Shown here piece after piece: positions 29,440-39,900 of a stretch of DNA of 64,000 bases (positions are counted from its first letter, which is position 1; each line of letters opens with the position of its first letter). The stretch comes from Selaginella moellendorffii (lineage: Eukaryota; Streptophyta; Lycopodiopsida; Selaginellales; Selaginellaceae): positions 1,384,446-1,448,445 of the forward strand of contig NW_003314265.1 in NCBI RefSeq assembly GCF_000143415.4. The letters are read 5' to 3'. A program made the position numbers and the translations under genes. The notes under the pieces were generated by a model. It did no database searches and had not been told where the DNA came from. It saw only the letters and a program-made list of their open reading frames with translations.

Positions 29440-31212
29440 CTATGAAAGACCTTTTATAAAGGGCAGTGAGTTTGTAGCGAAAAGATTGGAGAGCAGTACG
29501 TGAATGGGACTGTCCTCGCGATGATCCATTTCCATCGCCGCCCATCTCGCAGCTCGCAGCCCTCGATCCACATCGCCATGGATCGAGCATGCCCCAAGGA
29601 GCGCCGTCCAGGACAGGAGGTCCGGCTGGAATGGCATGGAGTGGACGACCGATTCGGCCCTCTCCAGCTCGCCAGCTCGTCCAAGAACACCGATCAGGCA
29701 GTGGTAGTGCTCGATCCGCGGGCGCATTCGCCAGTCCCGGATCATCAGCTCAAAGTAGCTCCACCCTTTCTCCAGCAGCCCCGAGTGGCCGCACGCCCCC
29801 AGCACGCTCGCGAAGCTCACGTCGTCGGCCTTGAATCCATCCAGAACCATGGCGTGGAAGAGCAGCATCGATTCCTCGAGCTGCCCGCGCTGGGCGAGCG
29901 CTGCGATCATTGCGTTCCAGGAGCTCACCTCGCGCACAGGCATGGCGCGGAAGAGCTGGTCTGCGTCGCGCAATCGCCCCGCCTGCGCGTAGCCCGTGAT
30001 CATCGTGTTCCACGAGACCACGTCCTGCTCGGGCGATCGATCAAAGATCTCTCTCGCCGCGGCCAGATCTCGCTCCTGGGCATGCCCGGTGATGATCGCG
30101 TTCCATGCCACAGCATCTCGCGATGGCATCCGATCAAACGCTTCCACTGCAGCTGCCAGATGTCCCGCAGTCACGCAAGCTCCGATCAAAACATTCCAGG
30201 AAATGAGCGTGCGGCCAACCATTCTTGCAAAGATTGTTCTTGCTGCGAAGAGATCCCCCGACTGCGCAGATCCGGCGATCATTGCGTTCCACGACACAGA
30301 ATCCCACTGAGAGCATCGTCTCCAAAACTCCCGAGCAATGTCCATTTCCCCTTTTTGGGCAAATGCCGCTACCATAGCTGCCCAAGTTATCGAATCCCTC
30401 TCCCGCATCGACTGAAAGATCGAGATGGCTGTCTCAAGATCGCCGACGTTTGTGTAAGAGAACGTGATTGCGTTCCACGCTACGGCATTGTGCGCAGGCA
30501 TTCGATCAAACAGCTCCTTAGATTGATCCAACTCCCCGCTCTGGGCATATGCACCAATCATAGAAATCCAAGCGATTTCGTCGCGCTCTGCCATCGTCTC
30601 AAACACTGTTTTAGATTCTTCAACCATTCCTGCCTGGTTGTATGCGGCCATCATCGCAGTCCACGCAACAGCATCCCAGTGAGGCATTGCATCAAAGATT
30701 ACTTTTGCTGCAAAAGGATGCCTCGCTTGAGCATTTGCTGTAAGAAGCACTGTCCACGACACAGCGTTTCGTACGGGCATATTCTCAAAACACTTGCGAG
30801 CATCTTTCAAGTGTCCTGATAGTGCAAAGGCGCTGACCATGGTGGTCCAGGTGAAAACATCTTTCTCAGTAGCGAAGGAGAAGACTCTTCTAGCCTCTGC
30901 CAGATACCCATTCTGGGCAAATGCATTAAGGATGTAATTCCAGGAGAAGATGTTGGGGGTTTCGATGGCTTGGAAGACGCGATAGGCTTCCCCGACGCTG
31001 CCGCACTCGGCATACATGGTGATGAGGAGATTGGCAAGGTAGCGGCTGCGCCCGCGATCGCTGTTGCGGATGCGGGCGTGGATCTCTCTGCCAAGCTGCA
31101 AATCTTTGGATTTGGCGCATGATCGGAGCAGCTGGGCGCATGATATCTCCTGCAATCGAGCACTGTGGGCTCTTTCCTCGGCGCTCAAGAGCCCTAGAAC
31201 AGAGCTTCGCAT
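29440..31212 (-). CDS. PLS-class PPR protein
   Basis: 590 residues, single exon from the ATG at 31212. The opening LLRSCAKSKDLQLGREIHAR and LANLLITMYAECGSVGEAYR is close to the PPR gene at 27680, showing common origin. The body consists mainly of short S-type repeats (NAVSWTVLLTANAQARHPFA, DSITWAAMVAAFAQKGEMDI). The C-terminal part has HYHCLIGVLGRAGELERAES and WTALLGACSIHGDVDRGLRA, then a short tail without E+ or DYW. Thirty-one bases separate its stop from the PP2C start on the same strand. Just upstream (31275-31330) sits a relic of a divergently oriented PPR start. Confidence 0.88.
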   Translation of the reverse strand: MRSSVLGLLSAEERAHSARLQEISCAQLLRSCAKSKDLQLGREIHARIRNSDRGRSRYLANLLITMYAECGSVGEAYRVFQAIETPNIFSWNYILNAFAQNGYLAEARRVFSFATEKDVFTWTTMVSAFALSGHLKDARKCFENMPVRNAVSWTVLLTANAQARHPFAAKVIFDAMPHWDAVAWTAMMAAYNQAGMVEESKTVFETMAERDEIAWISMIGAYAQSGELDQSKELFDRMPAHNAVAWNAITFSYTNVGDLETAISIFQSMRERDSITWAAMVAAFAQKGEMDIAREFWRRCSQWDSVSWNAMIAGSAQSGDLFAARTIFARMVGRTLISWNVLIGACVTAGHLAAAVEAFDRMPSRDAVAWNAIITGHAQERDLAAAREIFDRSPEQDVVSWNTMITGYAQAGRLRDADQLFRAMPVREVSSWNAMIAALAQRGQLEESMLLFHAMVLDGFKADDVSFASVLGACGHSGLLEKGWSYFELMIRDWRMRPRIEHYHCLIGVLGRAGELERAESVVHSMPFQPDLLSWTALLGACSIHGDVDRGLRAARWAAMEMDHREDSPIHVLLSNLFATNSLPFIKGLS

Positions 31213-31844
31213 AAATTTGAAATTGGCGCCACATTTGGTGCTTTAGACGCTCCAAAGCTAAGAAGTATGTTTGGCTTATGCTCAAGCATTTCCGCCAGGA
31301 CGGATCGATGTCTCCTCTCTCTGCTGTGTTGCTTGTTCCACGAGGCACCACAGCATTGGGCGACGGCATGGAATCTAAGAGTACAAGGTTGGCACTGTTG
31401 AGGGATAATTTTCATAAATCCAAAAATATTCTTTGTCATAAGATAGAAATTCATCAACTATATAGTGAAACTTTTAAGACTTTTTAAACAATTTGTGTTG
31501 GCACGCTAATGATAAACAATAGTTTTGATTTTGGACAAAGTGTTTTTCGGAGCTTTCAAATGCTCATCTGGAGCGTTTTTCAACCCTGAGGAAACACCAA
31601 CAAAACTTGGCAAGCACGGGGCAGAAATCAGGAAAATTTCGGCATGACAAGATTTAAAATATGTAACATATATAGACTAAATCACCCAAGCAACGGCATC
31701 CACAGCATCCCCGCCCCGCCTGGCTCAAGAACAACGTCCTCGACTATTGTTACTACTTCTCTCATGTGCATGTGTTCTTTCACAATAGAAAGAAAGATAT
31801 ACTAAAAACAATAGTTTCGAATGCCCAATTAGGTGGATGATCCA
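31213..31844. other. Spacer with remnant of a divergent PPR start
   Basis: Around 31275-31330 the plus strand reads ATGCTCAAGCATTTCCGCCA and GGATCGATGTCTCCTC, matching the start of the intact plus-strand PPR gene at 32109 but then breaking off. The rest is AT-rich, with nothing I recognise. Confidence 0.55.
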
Positions 31845-31962
31845 TAGTCCTCCGGATCTAGCTTGCAAGAGCTCGGCGTGCAAGCGCGATGCGCAGAGGC
31901 TGGAAACTTGGCTGCTGTCGCAGACCACGACGAAATCCAGGTAGATCGCATACCTTTGGCTA
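31845..31962 (-). pseudogene. PP2C fragment
   Basis: About 118 bp closely matching PP2C positions 29118-29245 (shared block GCTTGCAAGAGCTCGGC, GCATACC at the end) in the same orientation, with small deletions that break the frame. It is followed at 32046-32075 by the first codons of a lost minus-strand PPR (CAAGAGCCCTAGAACGGAG, as at 31187). The copy therefore once had the PP2C, minus-PPR, plus-PPR order. Confidence 0.75.
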
Positions 31963-32108
31963 GCCTGGATTACGCAGCCGCCCTAGTAGTCCACGATCCA
32001 CGTCGAACATGCTGATCGGCCCATCCGATCGAGCACTGTCGGCCGCCCTCAAGAGCCCTAGAACGGAGATTCGCATAAATTTGAAATTTGGCGCCACATA
32101 ATGCTTAC

Positions 32109-34046
32109 ATGCTGCTTAAGCATTTCCTGCAAGAGGAGCATCCACGGATCGATGTCTCCTCCCTCGCCCAGCTGCTGCGGTCGTGCTTGGATCTCCGCCA
32201 CGCTCACCGCCTCCACGACGCCACAGGCGATCTCCTTGCTAGCGGTGATGGCGGCAGCCGCAGAAGCACCGCTACTTTCCTGTGGAATCTGGTGGTGGAG
32301 ATGTATGGGCGGTGTGGGAGCGCTGGTGACGCGCGGCGCGTCTTCGATGGCATCGCCCGCCCCGACGCCTTCTCGCACAACATGATGATGCACGCATATG
32401 CCCGCAACGGGCATCTCTGCGAGGCTAAGCAGCTCTTTGATGGGATCGGCCGATCGGACGTTTACTCGTGGACGAATCTCCTCAAAGGCTACGCGGATCA
32501 TGGCCAGGCTGGAGAGGCAAAAGCGCTGTTCGATCGGATGCCGCAGTGGGATGCTCTTGTGTGGACTTGCATCATTGCAGCAAATGCCAGAAAAGGGCAT
32601 CTCGAGGAAGCGCTGAAACTCTTTGCAGCAATGCCTCCTGGGAAGAATGTGGTCTCCTGGACGGTGGCTCTCGCCGCGATCGCGGAATTTGGAAGCGCCC
32701 ACCAGGCGATGGAGATGCTGGGCAAGATCCCGCAATCCAGCTCCGTGACCATGGGCGCGGCGATCCAGGCGTTTGCGCGCAGGGGGATGGTGCGCGAGGC
32801 GAGGGCGCTCTTCGACTCCATGCCATCGCGCAACGTGGTCCACTGCACGGCGATGATCCAGGCGTACGCCGCCAGAGGGCTCGTGGAGGAGGCCAGCGCC
32901 ATCTTCGCGAAGATCCCCAGCGTGGATTCGCAGTGCTGCAATGCGATGCTGAGCGCGCTGGCCCAGAACGGACGCCTGGAGGAGGCCGCGAGCTTGTTCC
33001 ATATGCTGGAGGAGAGAAGCGTGGTGTCCTGGAACGCGATTCTCCAGGGATATGCGCAGAACGGGCACTCTCTCGAAGCAAAGAGGACTTTCGATGAGAT
33101 GCCTGAGCGTGATGCGATATCTTGGAACTCGCTGCTGTCCGGGTTGGCTGCTGGCCAGCTCCAAGATGATATGGAGAAAGCTTTCGATCTAATGCCGCTC
33201 CACGACGCTCTATCATCGACCACGATTATCACTGCGCTTGCTCAAGCAGGAGAGGTTGAGAGATCCAAGGCCATGTTTGATTCCATGCCGGTGAGAGATA
33301 TGGTGGCCTGGAATGCGATGCTTGGAGTTTACTCGAGCAATGGCCTGGTGGAAAAGTCCGAGAGCGTCTTAAACAAAATGCCCGAGCAAAGTGTTGTGGC
33401 CTTGAACGCGGTGGTCGCAGCACAAGCTCATGCCGGGGACTTGGACAAGGCGAGAGAGATCTTCGACACGATCCAGCACAAAAATCTGGTGGTGTGGAAT
33501 GGAATCCTTGCTGCTTACGTGAACAACGGGAGGCTGGCTCAAGCAAGGGAGATTTTTGGAAAGATCCCGGAGCCGGATGTGTTCTCGTGGAACATCATGC
33601 TGTCGGCTTTTGCCGTGGACAAGGATCACTGCAGCGTTGTTCTTGGCTGGTTTTGGAAGATGGTACTCTGTGGAGTGAGACCAGATGGGATAAGTTTCAC
33701 TGCGGTTCTCACTTCGTGCTGCCATTCCGGACTCCTGGAGCGAGCTCGCGAGAACTTTGTGTCGATGCAAGGGGACTTCAGGGTGGCACCCGAGGTTGAT
33801 CACTATCACTGCTTTCTTGACATGTTGGGAAGAGCCGGACGATTGATGGAGACCGAGAGCTTGCTGGAAACGATGCCGTTTTTGCCGGACGTTGTGGCCT
33901 GGACTTCCTTGGCGGGGTCTTGTAGAACTCACGGGGAGGACAAACTTGGTGCTTTGGCTGCGGAGAATGCGTTTGGGGTTGATCCAGGGAGTGTCGGGCC
34001 TTACATGCTCTTGGCAAACATCTTTGCGGAGGAGAAGCAAACATGA
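32109..34046 (+). CDS. PLS-class PPR protein
   Basis: 645 residues, single exon. The first in-frame ATG is at 32109 (MLLKHFLQEEHPRIDVSSLA); an out-of-frame ATG at 32101 precedes it by 8 bp and could reduce initiation. After LLRSCLDLRHAHRLHDATGD come PLS repeats dominated by the S type, such as LVVEMYGRCGSAGDARRVF, DVYSWTNLLKGYADHGQAGE and NVVSWTVALAAIAEFGSAHQ. The terminal region HYHCFLDMLGRAGRLMETES and SLAGSCRTHGEDKLGALA ends near an incomplete E motif (MLLANIFAEEKQT). It is the surviving member of an ancestral head-to-head PPR pair whose other half is reduced to 32046-32075. Probable organellar RNA-binding protein, target unknown. Confidence 0.88.
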   Translation: MLLKHFLQEEHPRIDVSSLAQLLRSCLDLRHAHRLHDATGDLLASGDGGSRRSTATFLWNLVVEMYGRCGSAGDARRVFDGIARPDAFSHNMMMHAYARNGHLCEAKQLFDGIGRSDVYSWTNLLKGYADHGQAGEAKALFDRMPQWDALVWTCIIAANARKGHLEEALKLFAAMPPGKNVVSWTVALAAIAEFGSAHQAMEMLGKIPQSSSVTMGAAIQAFARRGMVREARALFDSMPSRNVVHCTAMIQAYAARGLVEEASAIFAKIPSVDSQCCNAMLSALAQNGRLEEAASLFHMLEERSVVSWNAILQGYAQNGHSLEAKRTFDEMPERDAISWNSLLSGLAAGQLQDDMEKAFDLMPLHDALSSTTIITALAQAGEVERSKAMFDSMPVRDMVAWNAMLGVYSSNGLVEKSESVLNKMPEQSVVALNAVVAAQAHAGDLDKAREIFDTIQHKNLVVWNGILAAYVNNGRLAQAREIFGKIPEPDVFSWNIMLSAFAVDKDHCSVVLGWFWKMVLCGVRPDGISFTAVLTSCCHSGLLERARENFVSMQGDFRVAPEVDHYHCFLDMLGRAGRLMETESLLETMPFLPDVVAWTSLAGSCRTHGEDKLGALAAENAFGVDPGSVGPYMLLANIFAEEKQT

Positions 34047-34219
34047 GACAACTCAAGGTAAGTTGTTTTTTTTTTCTCTGGCTAGAGTTTGCTAAGCATT
34101 AATCTACTGAGGAACTCTTTTGCGCACAGAGATAGCTAAGAAAACTCCTCGAGGATAAGCTCAAAGGTACGCTTCGTTTCTTTGTGTTTCTCTATCCTCA
34201 CTTTTGCTTCACAACATAA

Positions 34220-35951
34220 TCAGGGACAGTTTGGACTGTTTCCGGGACCTCCATAGTAGAAGAAGCTCCCCCACATCTTGTCGATCCCCGGGATGATATT
34301 ATAGCAGTTTGGATGCGCCGCGTACGTCTGGAGGTTGCTGGGGAGCTGCAGCGAGTTGCGCTCGTTGACAACTCGCAGGTCTCGAAAGTAGCTCGCTCGA
34401 GAAAACCCGGCGTCGGCATACATGCCACTCCCCATCTTCGTGGAGGTGTGCTTGCCTTGCGGACGAGTGTTAACGACTTCGCCGCCCCACTCGACGACGC
34501 TGGCGGACGAAGCGAGCTCCGTGAACAGGAATGCTGGCCAGTAGCCAACGATCCGGTCACCGTATTCCAGCCACCAGTTACCTTCTTGAGGATCCTGGAC
34601 AGGAAAAGTTAGAGCGAGCAAAGGATCATCAAGGCTCAAACTTTGGAAGAACAGCTCAAGCTCTTGGATGGACAGTTTCAACGAGTTACCTTCCAGATGA
34701 GAATGCTGATATCGTACTGCGTGCCATCCGAGGAAGACGAGGGAGCAATGGCACCACCGATCAGGATCTCGGTGCTGGTCTGGACGAAGCCCGAGCAGAG
34801 AAGGTTGTAGCAGCCAGTGGCTTGGTACGAATCACTCTGTTTGAAAATGGCAGTTTGAGCTTGTCAAGGTGGGAAGTTCCTCGGAGAGCTTACCGTCCAG
34901 TAGATGAAGAGCCGGGGATATTGGTCGCCATACATGCCTGGAAACACCTGTGAGCGTCAATTACATCACGAAGAGTTCCGGGAAGTCATGTTTAAGCAGC
35001 ACCAAAAACAGATATCTTACTTGCCATCCGGCCTCGATGCTGTTGCCAATGGATCCGCTGAGGATCCACACTTGTGAGAGGCTAAACTCAGAGTTTCCTT
35101 CCACGGCTGGGTTCCAGACGTTGATGCTTGCTCGTGCTCCGTAGTACTCACCGCCTTGGACGTAAGCTATGGCATGCTGACAAAGATATCCAGCTTTGAG
35201 AAAGAGTTTGAAGAAGAGATGGATCTGAGAAGAGGCCAGAGAGAACAAGGTTGCAAGGAGGGAGGCAGCTATGCAAGAGCTACACTACGTTTAACTCGAA
35301 GAGAAGAGACGATGATCCAGGTTACCTCGTGACTCATGGATACTCCGTTTGCTCCCGGAGGTATGAAGCTCGAGTTGAACTTCCGGTGGTGGGCGCTGCG
35401 GTGAGATTTTCTGCCATACTTTCGAGCGGAGCCGCCGAAGCGAAGGATGTCTTTGGTGGTCGTTCTTCTCTGCGGGATGGTGCCGCTGGGGCATCTGCCG
35501 TGCTGCTGCCATAGCTGGAAACTTCGCTGCTCCAAGGATTGCAGCCGGTGTTGGTGGCTCACTGGTCTCGACTCTGGAGCTACCTGGGGAGTGATAAACC
35601 ATCAAACGTTTTCATCTCGGTAAGAGTGAAAGATAAGAGAAGACATGCCTTGGCTGTGGATCCTCGGAGTCCGGGATGATCGAAAGCGGGTTGATGCTGG
35701 ATGAGTATACAGTCGATGATATCCCCGTCGGGAGACTACACATTACAAAAGCAAAGTTTGAGAGGAACCAACCCAAGAAAAGCTCCGAAAGTATGTGAAA
35801 GTCCTACCTCGATCGTCTTCACCGGTGGCCTGTTTATCCGCTTCAAATGCTGCTCGATCTCCTCCAGGCCGCGGGTGGACGAGGCTACCTGGGATCCTCC
35901 GAGCAGCAGCAGCAGCAAAAGCAGCTTCCAGAGCAAAATCATTGTGACCAT
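34220..35951 (-). CDS. Neprosin-domain secreted protein (DUF239) with activation peptide
   Basis: 406 residues in seven exons: 35951-35808, 35735-35649, 35583-35326, 35176-35021, 34947-34894, 34836-34690 and 34594-34220, all phase 0. After a signal peptide (MILLWKLLLLLLLLGGSQVA) come the activation-type segment (EIEQHLKRINRPPVKTIE|SPDGDIIDC, QPAFDHPGLRG) and the neprosin domain: HAIAYVQGGEYYGARASINV, FSLSQVWILSGS, EAGWQVFPGMYGD, YQATGCYNLLCSGFVQ, YWPAFLFTEL, VEWGGEVVNTRPQGKHTSTK, MGSGMYADAGFSRASYFRDL and a C terminus FFYYGGPGNSPNCP. Neprosin itself is a prolyl-cleaving glutamic endopeptidase of pitcher plants; most family members are untested. The intron 35584-35648 starts with GCATGT: only a GC donor keeps the frame. 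The start could be either of two adjacent Met codons (35951 or 35942). Confidence 0.9.
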
Positions 35952-36969
35952 CTTCGTCTTCGTCTTGATCTTCTTGTTCTTGGTGGTGGTGCTGTTCCTC
36001 CTCCTCCTCCGAGTTCCCGGAGCTTCATAATTGGCTACATTCTCCCAAAATCTGGACAGTATGATGAGGGAAAGGTGGATTCCAAATCCCAGCCTGTGGA
36101 TTAGCAAGCTCAGCGGCAGCACAACTCAAAGATGCAAGGACTACGACATGAGAGTGAGTGTCTTCTTCTTTTTTCCCACTCGCTCTTAGTTTATGGCTTT
36201 GTTTTTGTGCTCTCCTCTTTTGGTGGATAGTGCCAGGATGCCCATCCATTTCATGGAACAGGAATCACTTGTCACTAGCGAACATTTATAAACAAACGCC
36301 CTGCAGAGCTTCACGTCTCTCTCTGTGCAAGACCAGGTATAAGTTTTTGATTGATCACACTGATATCTTGAAGCTTTTCTTTAAGTTTACACTGTGATAT
36401 CTTGAAGCTTTTCTTATTCTTTGGGTCTTGGCTGGCCAGCATTTCGCTTCTCAAGCTTCCAGATTTCACGAGAAACAAGGCTTTTTTCTTTTTTCTCCTA
36501 GAATACATCTCAACTCTTTCTTTTCATCGGGTACAAGAGTGCCTGCTGCTCCACGGACCGAGAAACAAGACTCCGTGGCTCGCGTCCCTCCCAGTGCTTC
36601 CAAATCTGCGAAGATATCTTTTCAGAAGAACAGTGTGCGCTGCTGCTCCAAACTTTTTCCCGAAAGCAACTGTGCTGCTTCTTCTTTCACGTGACGAGCA
36701 GTAAACTTATATGGAGGCACCCGCTTGTCTCCGCTCGGCCAGATCTTCCAAAGTAAAACTTGTCGCGTTCTGCATCTTTACTTTGAATCCGATCTGTTAG
36801 AACGCGGCAGTGGCAGTAACTCGGCTTCTCGGGAAACCAAAGTTCTGTGAAAGATACATTTATAAAGGAGCGAGAAAGAACCTGTTTGGTGCTGTGCTGT
36901 TTTTGCTCGAACTGTTAGAACCGAAGATTTGAGAAGAAAGAACTTAAGCCGGAAAAAAAGGTGGAGTTC
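35952..36969. other. Intergenic region with a short direct repeat
   Basis: About 1 kb between the neprosin gene start and the 3' end of the receptor kinase. The unit GATATCTTGAAGCTTTTCTT occurs twice (36361 and 36400). No convincing coding frame; the longest plus-strand frames (36402-36704 and neighbours) show no family features. Confidence 0.5.
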
Positions 36970-39900
36970 TCACGGCCAGACTGTCGATTCTCTGTAGTGA
37001 TGTACACCGTGCTCGCTCGCGGACCCAGGAGGCAGTGTAAGGAATCTCTCAGACTTGTTAAAAAACTTGAGAGGCTCCGGAGCACTGTGCCGGCCAAACG
37101 ACGCTGAGACCTGCCTCAACAAGGCCGAGGAAGCCGAGAAATTCCCACCCTGTCCTTGTTGCCGCTGATGGTTTCGTAAGCTCTTTTGTTGGTCGTCAAA
37201 GTCCGAGGAGCTTCTGTATGATAGGAAATCCCACTCACGCTGGCGAGAAGTAGAAGCGGCAGTAACTTTGGCCTTGGCCTCTGGCGAGGAGACACTGTTT
37301 GAAGCCCCACTCGTCTCGCCTTCTTCCACGTCCATGTCGCTACAAACCAGCTTCAAAGCCTGGACAACTTCTCCCATGAAAGGCCTCTGCGACACCTCCG
37401 GTCGCACACACATGGATGCGATGGCTGCCACTCTCGCCAGGTTCTCCGGTGCCACGCTGCTTCTCAAGTCGGGATCAGCCAGAAAATCCAATCCCTCTAG
37501 ACTTGTGAGGAGCGGACGAGCCCAAGTCACTAAGTTTTCCTGTCCCTGTGCCCGTGACATATCAACTGGTTTTCTACCCGAGAGCAACTCGAGGAGTACC
37601 ACGCCGTAGCTGTAAACGTCGCTCTTAACAAGAAGGTGACCGGTCATGGCGTACTCGGGTGCCACATAACTGGAGAGAAAAGAACACATGAGATAAGATA
37701 TAAAAAAAAAGATGGAGAAAACGTACCCGAAAGTTCCCATGACTCTCGTTGAAATATGTCCAGTTAGTTCTTCCGAGGCTGCTTTGGCGAGGCCAAAGTC
37801 GGAGACTTTGGGCGTGAAGTCGTCCTCCAAAAGGATGTTACTAGATTTGAAGTCTCGGTGAATGACTCGGGGATACGAGTCCTCGTGGAGATAGGCAAGG
37901 CCTCGAGCTGCTCCAAGAGCGATCTTGAGACGAGCTTCCCAACTTAGAGGAGCGATCTTCTTATCATCACCTGAAGAGCTCATTGCTTAGTGTCTAAAAA
38001 CTTTGACAAGCGTACCATGCAAGTGAGAGTCGACGCTTCCATTTGGAATGAGCTCATAGACCAAGGAACGCATGTCATCGTCCGTGCAAATTCCCACAAG
38101 CTTGACGAGGTTCCGGTGGTGGAGACGGCTGAGCATCTCCACCTCTGCCGAAAACTCTCGATCTCCCTGTTTGTCTTCCCGAATGAGAACTTTGACAGCG
38201 ATCTTAGTCCCATCTGTTAGAACTCCACTGTAAACTCTTCCAAAACCACCTTGGCCGATCACATTAGACGGGTTGAAGTTATTAGTCGCGGCAGTCATCT
38301 CGGCTAAGGTGAAAGTCCGCACGGAGCCGGACACATATGGTACAATGCTCGAGGACACCGACGTAGAGTCGCGAGAACTGTTCGATAAAAGAGTCGCTGT
38401 TGCTGCACGAGAGAGTTTGAGTTTTTCGGACAAAACATGCCACTGCGAGATACTTACTTGATCGTTTGGTTGCACAAGACTCTAGTGCGGCTTCTGTGAG
38501 CTCCGAGTGACCTTTGTACCGCCCGCGATGCCGGACGGTGATGAGCCAACCAACACCCAAGCAAAGTATTAGTAGGAACACGCAGCTCAACGTGATAATC
38601 GCAATGAATGCCGGATGAAGGTTGCGATTTCTTCTTGCGAAGATATCAACTCCAAGTGGTTGATCTGGGAACTTTCCATCACTCGGTGGAATTCTGTTAA
38701 CATTTTGCGAAGCAAGTGGTAATCCTGCCAGAAAAAAATTTGTTAAGAACTTTTAGAGCTGCCAAGAAAGGATTTACCTGGATATATCACGTACAACACT
38801 GTGTAATTGACAAAGTATGCTTCGTTGATAGGCACGCGATGCCCCCAAAACATCTGAGAGATGTGATAGGCTGTCTGGTTTCTGAACGCGTTCCCGAGAG
38901 GTACGAGATTAACTTTGGTCTCCGTAAGGGAAAAATCCTCGCCGAAAGAGTTGGCAGCCGCTATTTGGACCTGCATCTGCTGCATGGAAATTCCAAACGC
39001 AATCTCCATAGCTAGCTCCGAGACAAGCGACAGGAAACTTGAGATGGGAATTTCGAGCGCAAGTCCCACTCTCATAGGAATGACGCACCCGCATTTTGTT
39101 CCAGGCAGAGTTGTCACGGACGGGTCCGAGCAAACTTTGTCGCAGCCTGCATAAAAAGAACGTGAAACACACACACGCAAAAGAAAGAAAAATATACCTG
39201 CGTTGGGAGGTGACGGAAAGACCATTGCTGGAGGCTGAGCTAACTGAGTTTTCGTTGGAGGAGCCACAATACCTGTAAGTTTTGTTCACTGATACGCATT
39301 CATAGAATCAAAATGGAGCACGATACCTGGCAGACGAGCAGGAGGTCCTGGTCGTGGCATAGGTGTTTGTGGAGCTGATGCTGGAGAAACTACAGGAGCC
39401 TTGCGAGGTGCAGGAGGCTGTGGACGGTTTTGAACAGGCGATGGAGCTTTAGTGACAGGAGATGGAGCTTTGGTAACAGGCGATGGAGCTTTAGTGACAG
39501 GAGATGGAGCTTTGGTAACAGGCGATGGAGCTTTAGTAACAGGCGATGGAGCTTTAATAGTGGGACGAGATGGAACTGGAGCCGGAGTGTTGCTGGCCAC
39601 TGGAGAAACAGCGAGTGATGGAAGAGAGGCCGGGGCCGTTGCTTTTCTTGTGGGGCTTCTCGGTGGAGCACTACGAGGTGATAAAGGTAGTGTAGCGGAA
39701 GAGTTTTGAATCGGACTTGGCGAGAGTTTGGGTGGCGGAGACACCACCTCTGGAGGCAAGGAAGGCGGCTGGAGCGAACGCGGAGATGGTGGCGATGTAG
39801 GTGGCGAGCTTTTGAAAGGTGGAGCTCCAGAGAGTGGTGGAGGTGAGCGACGAGAGGATGGTGCTTGAGATGGTGAAGCAACCAAAGGTGGAGGAGACAG

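Noticed and set aside
29500-30819. 439-codon plus-strand frame opposite a PPR gene
   Set aside because: Antisense to a complete PPR; the repeated HRxP pattern is the reverse reading of PPR repeats.
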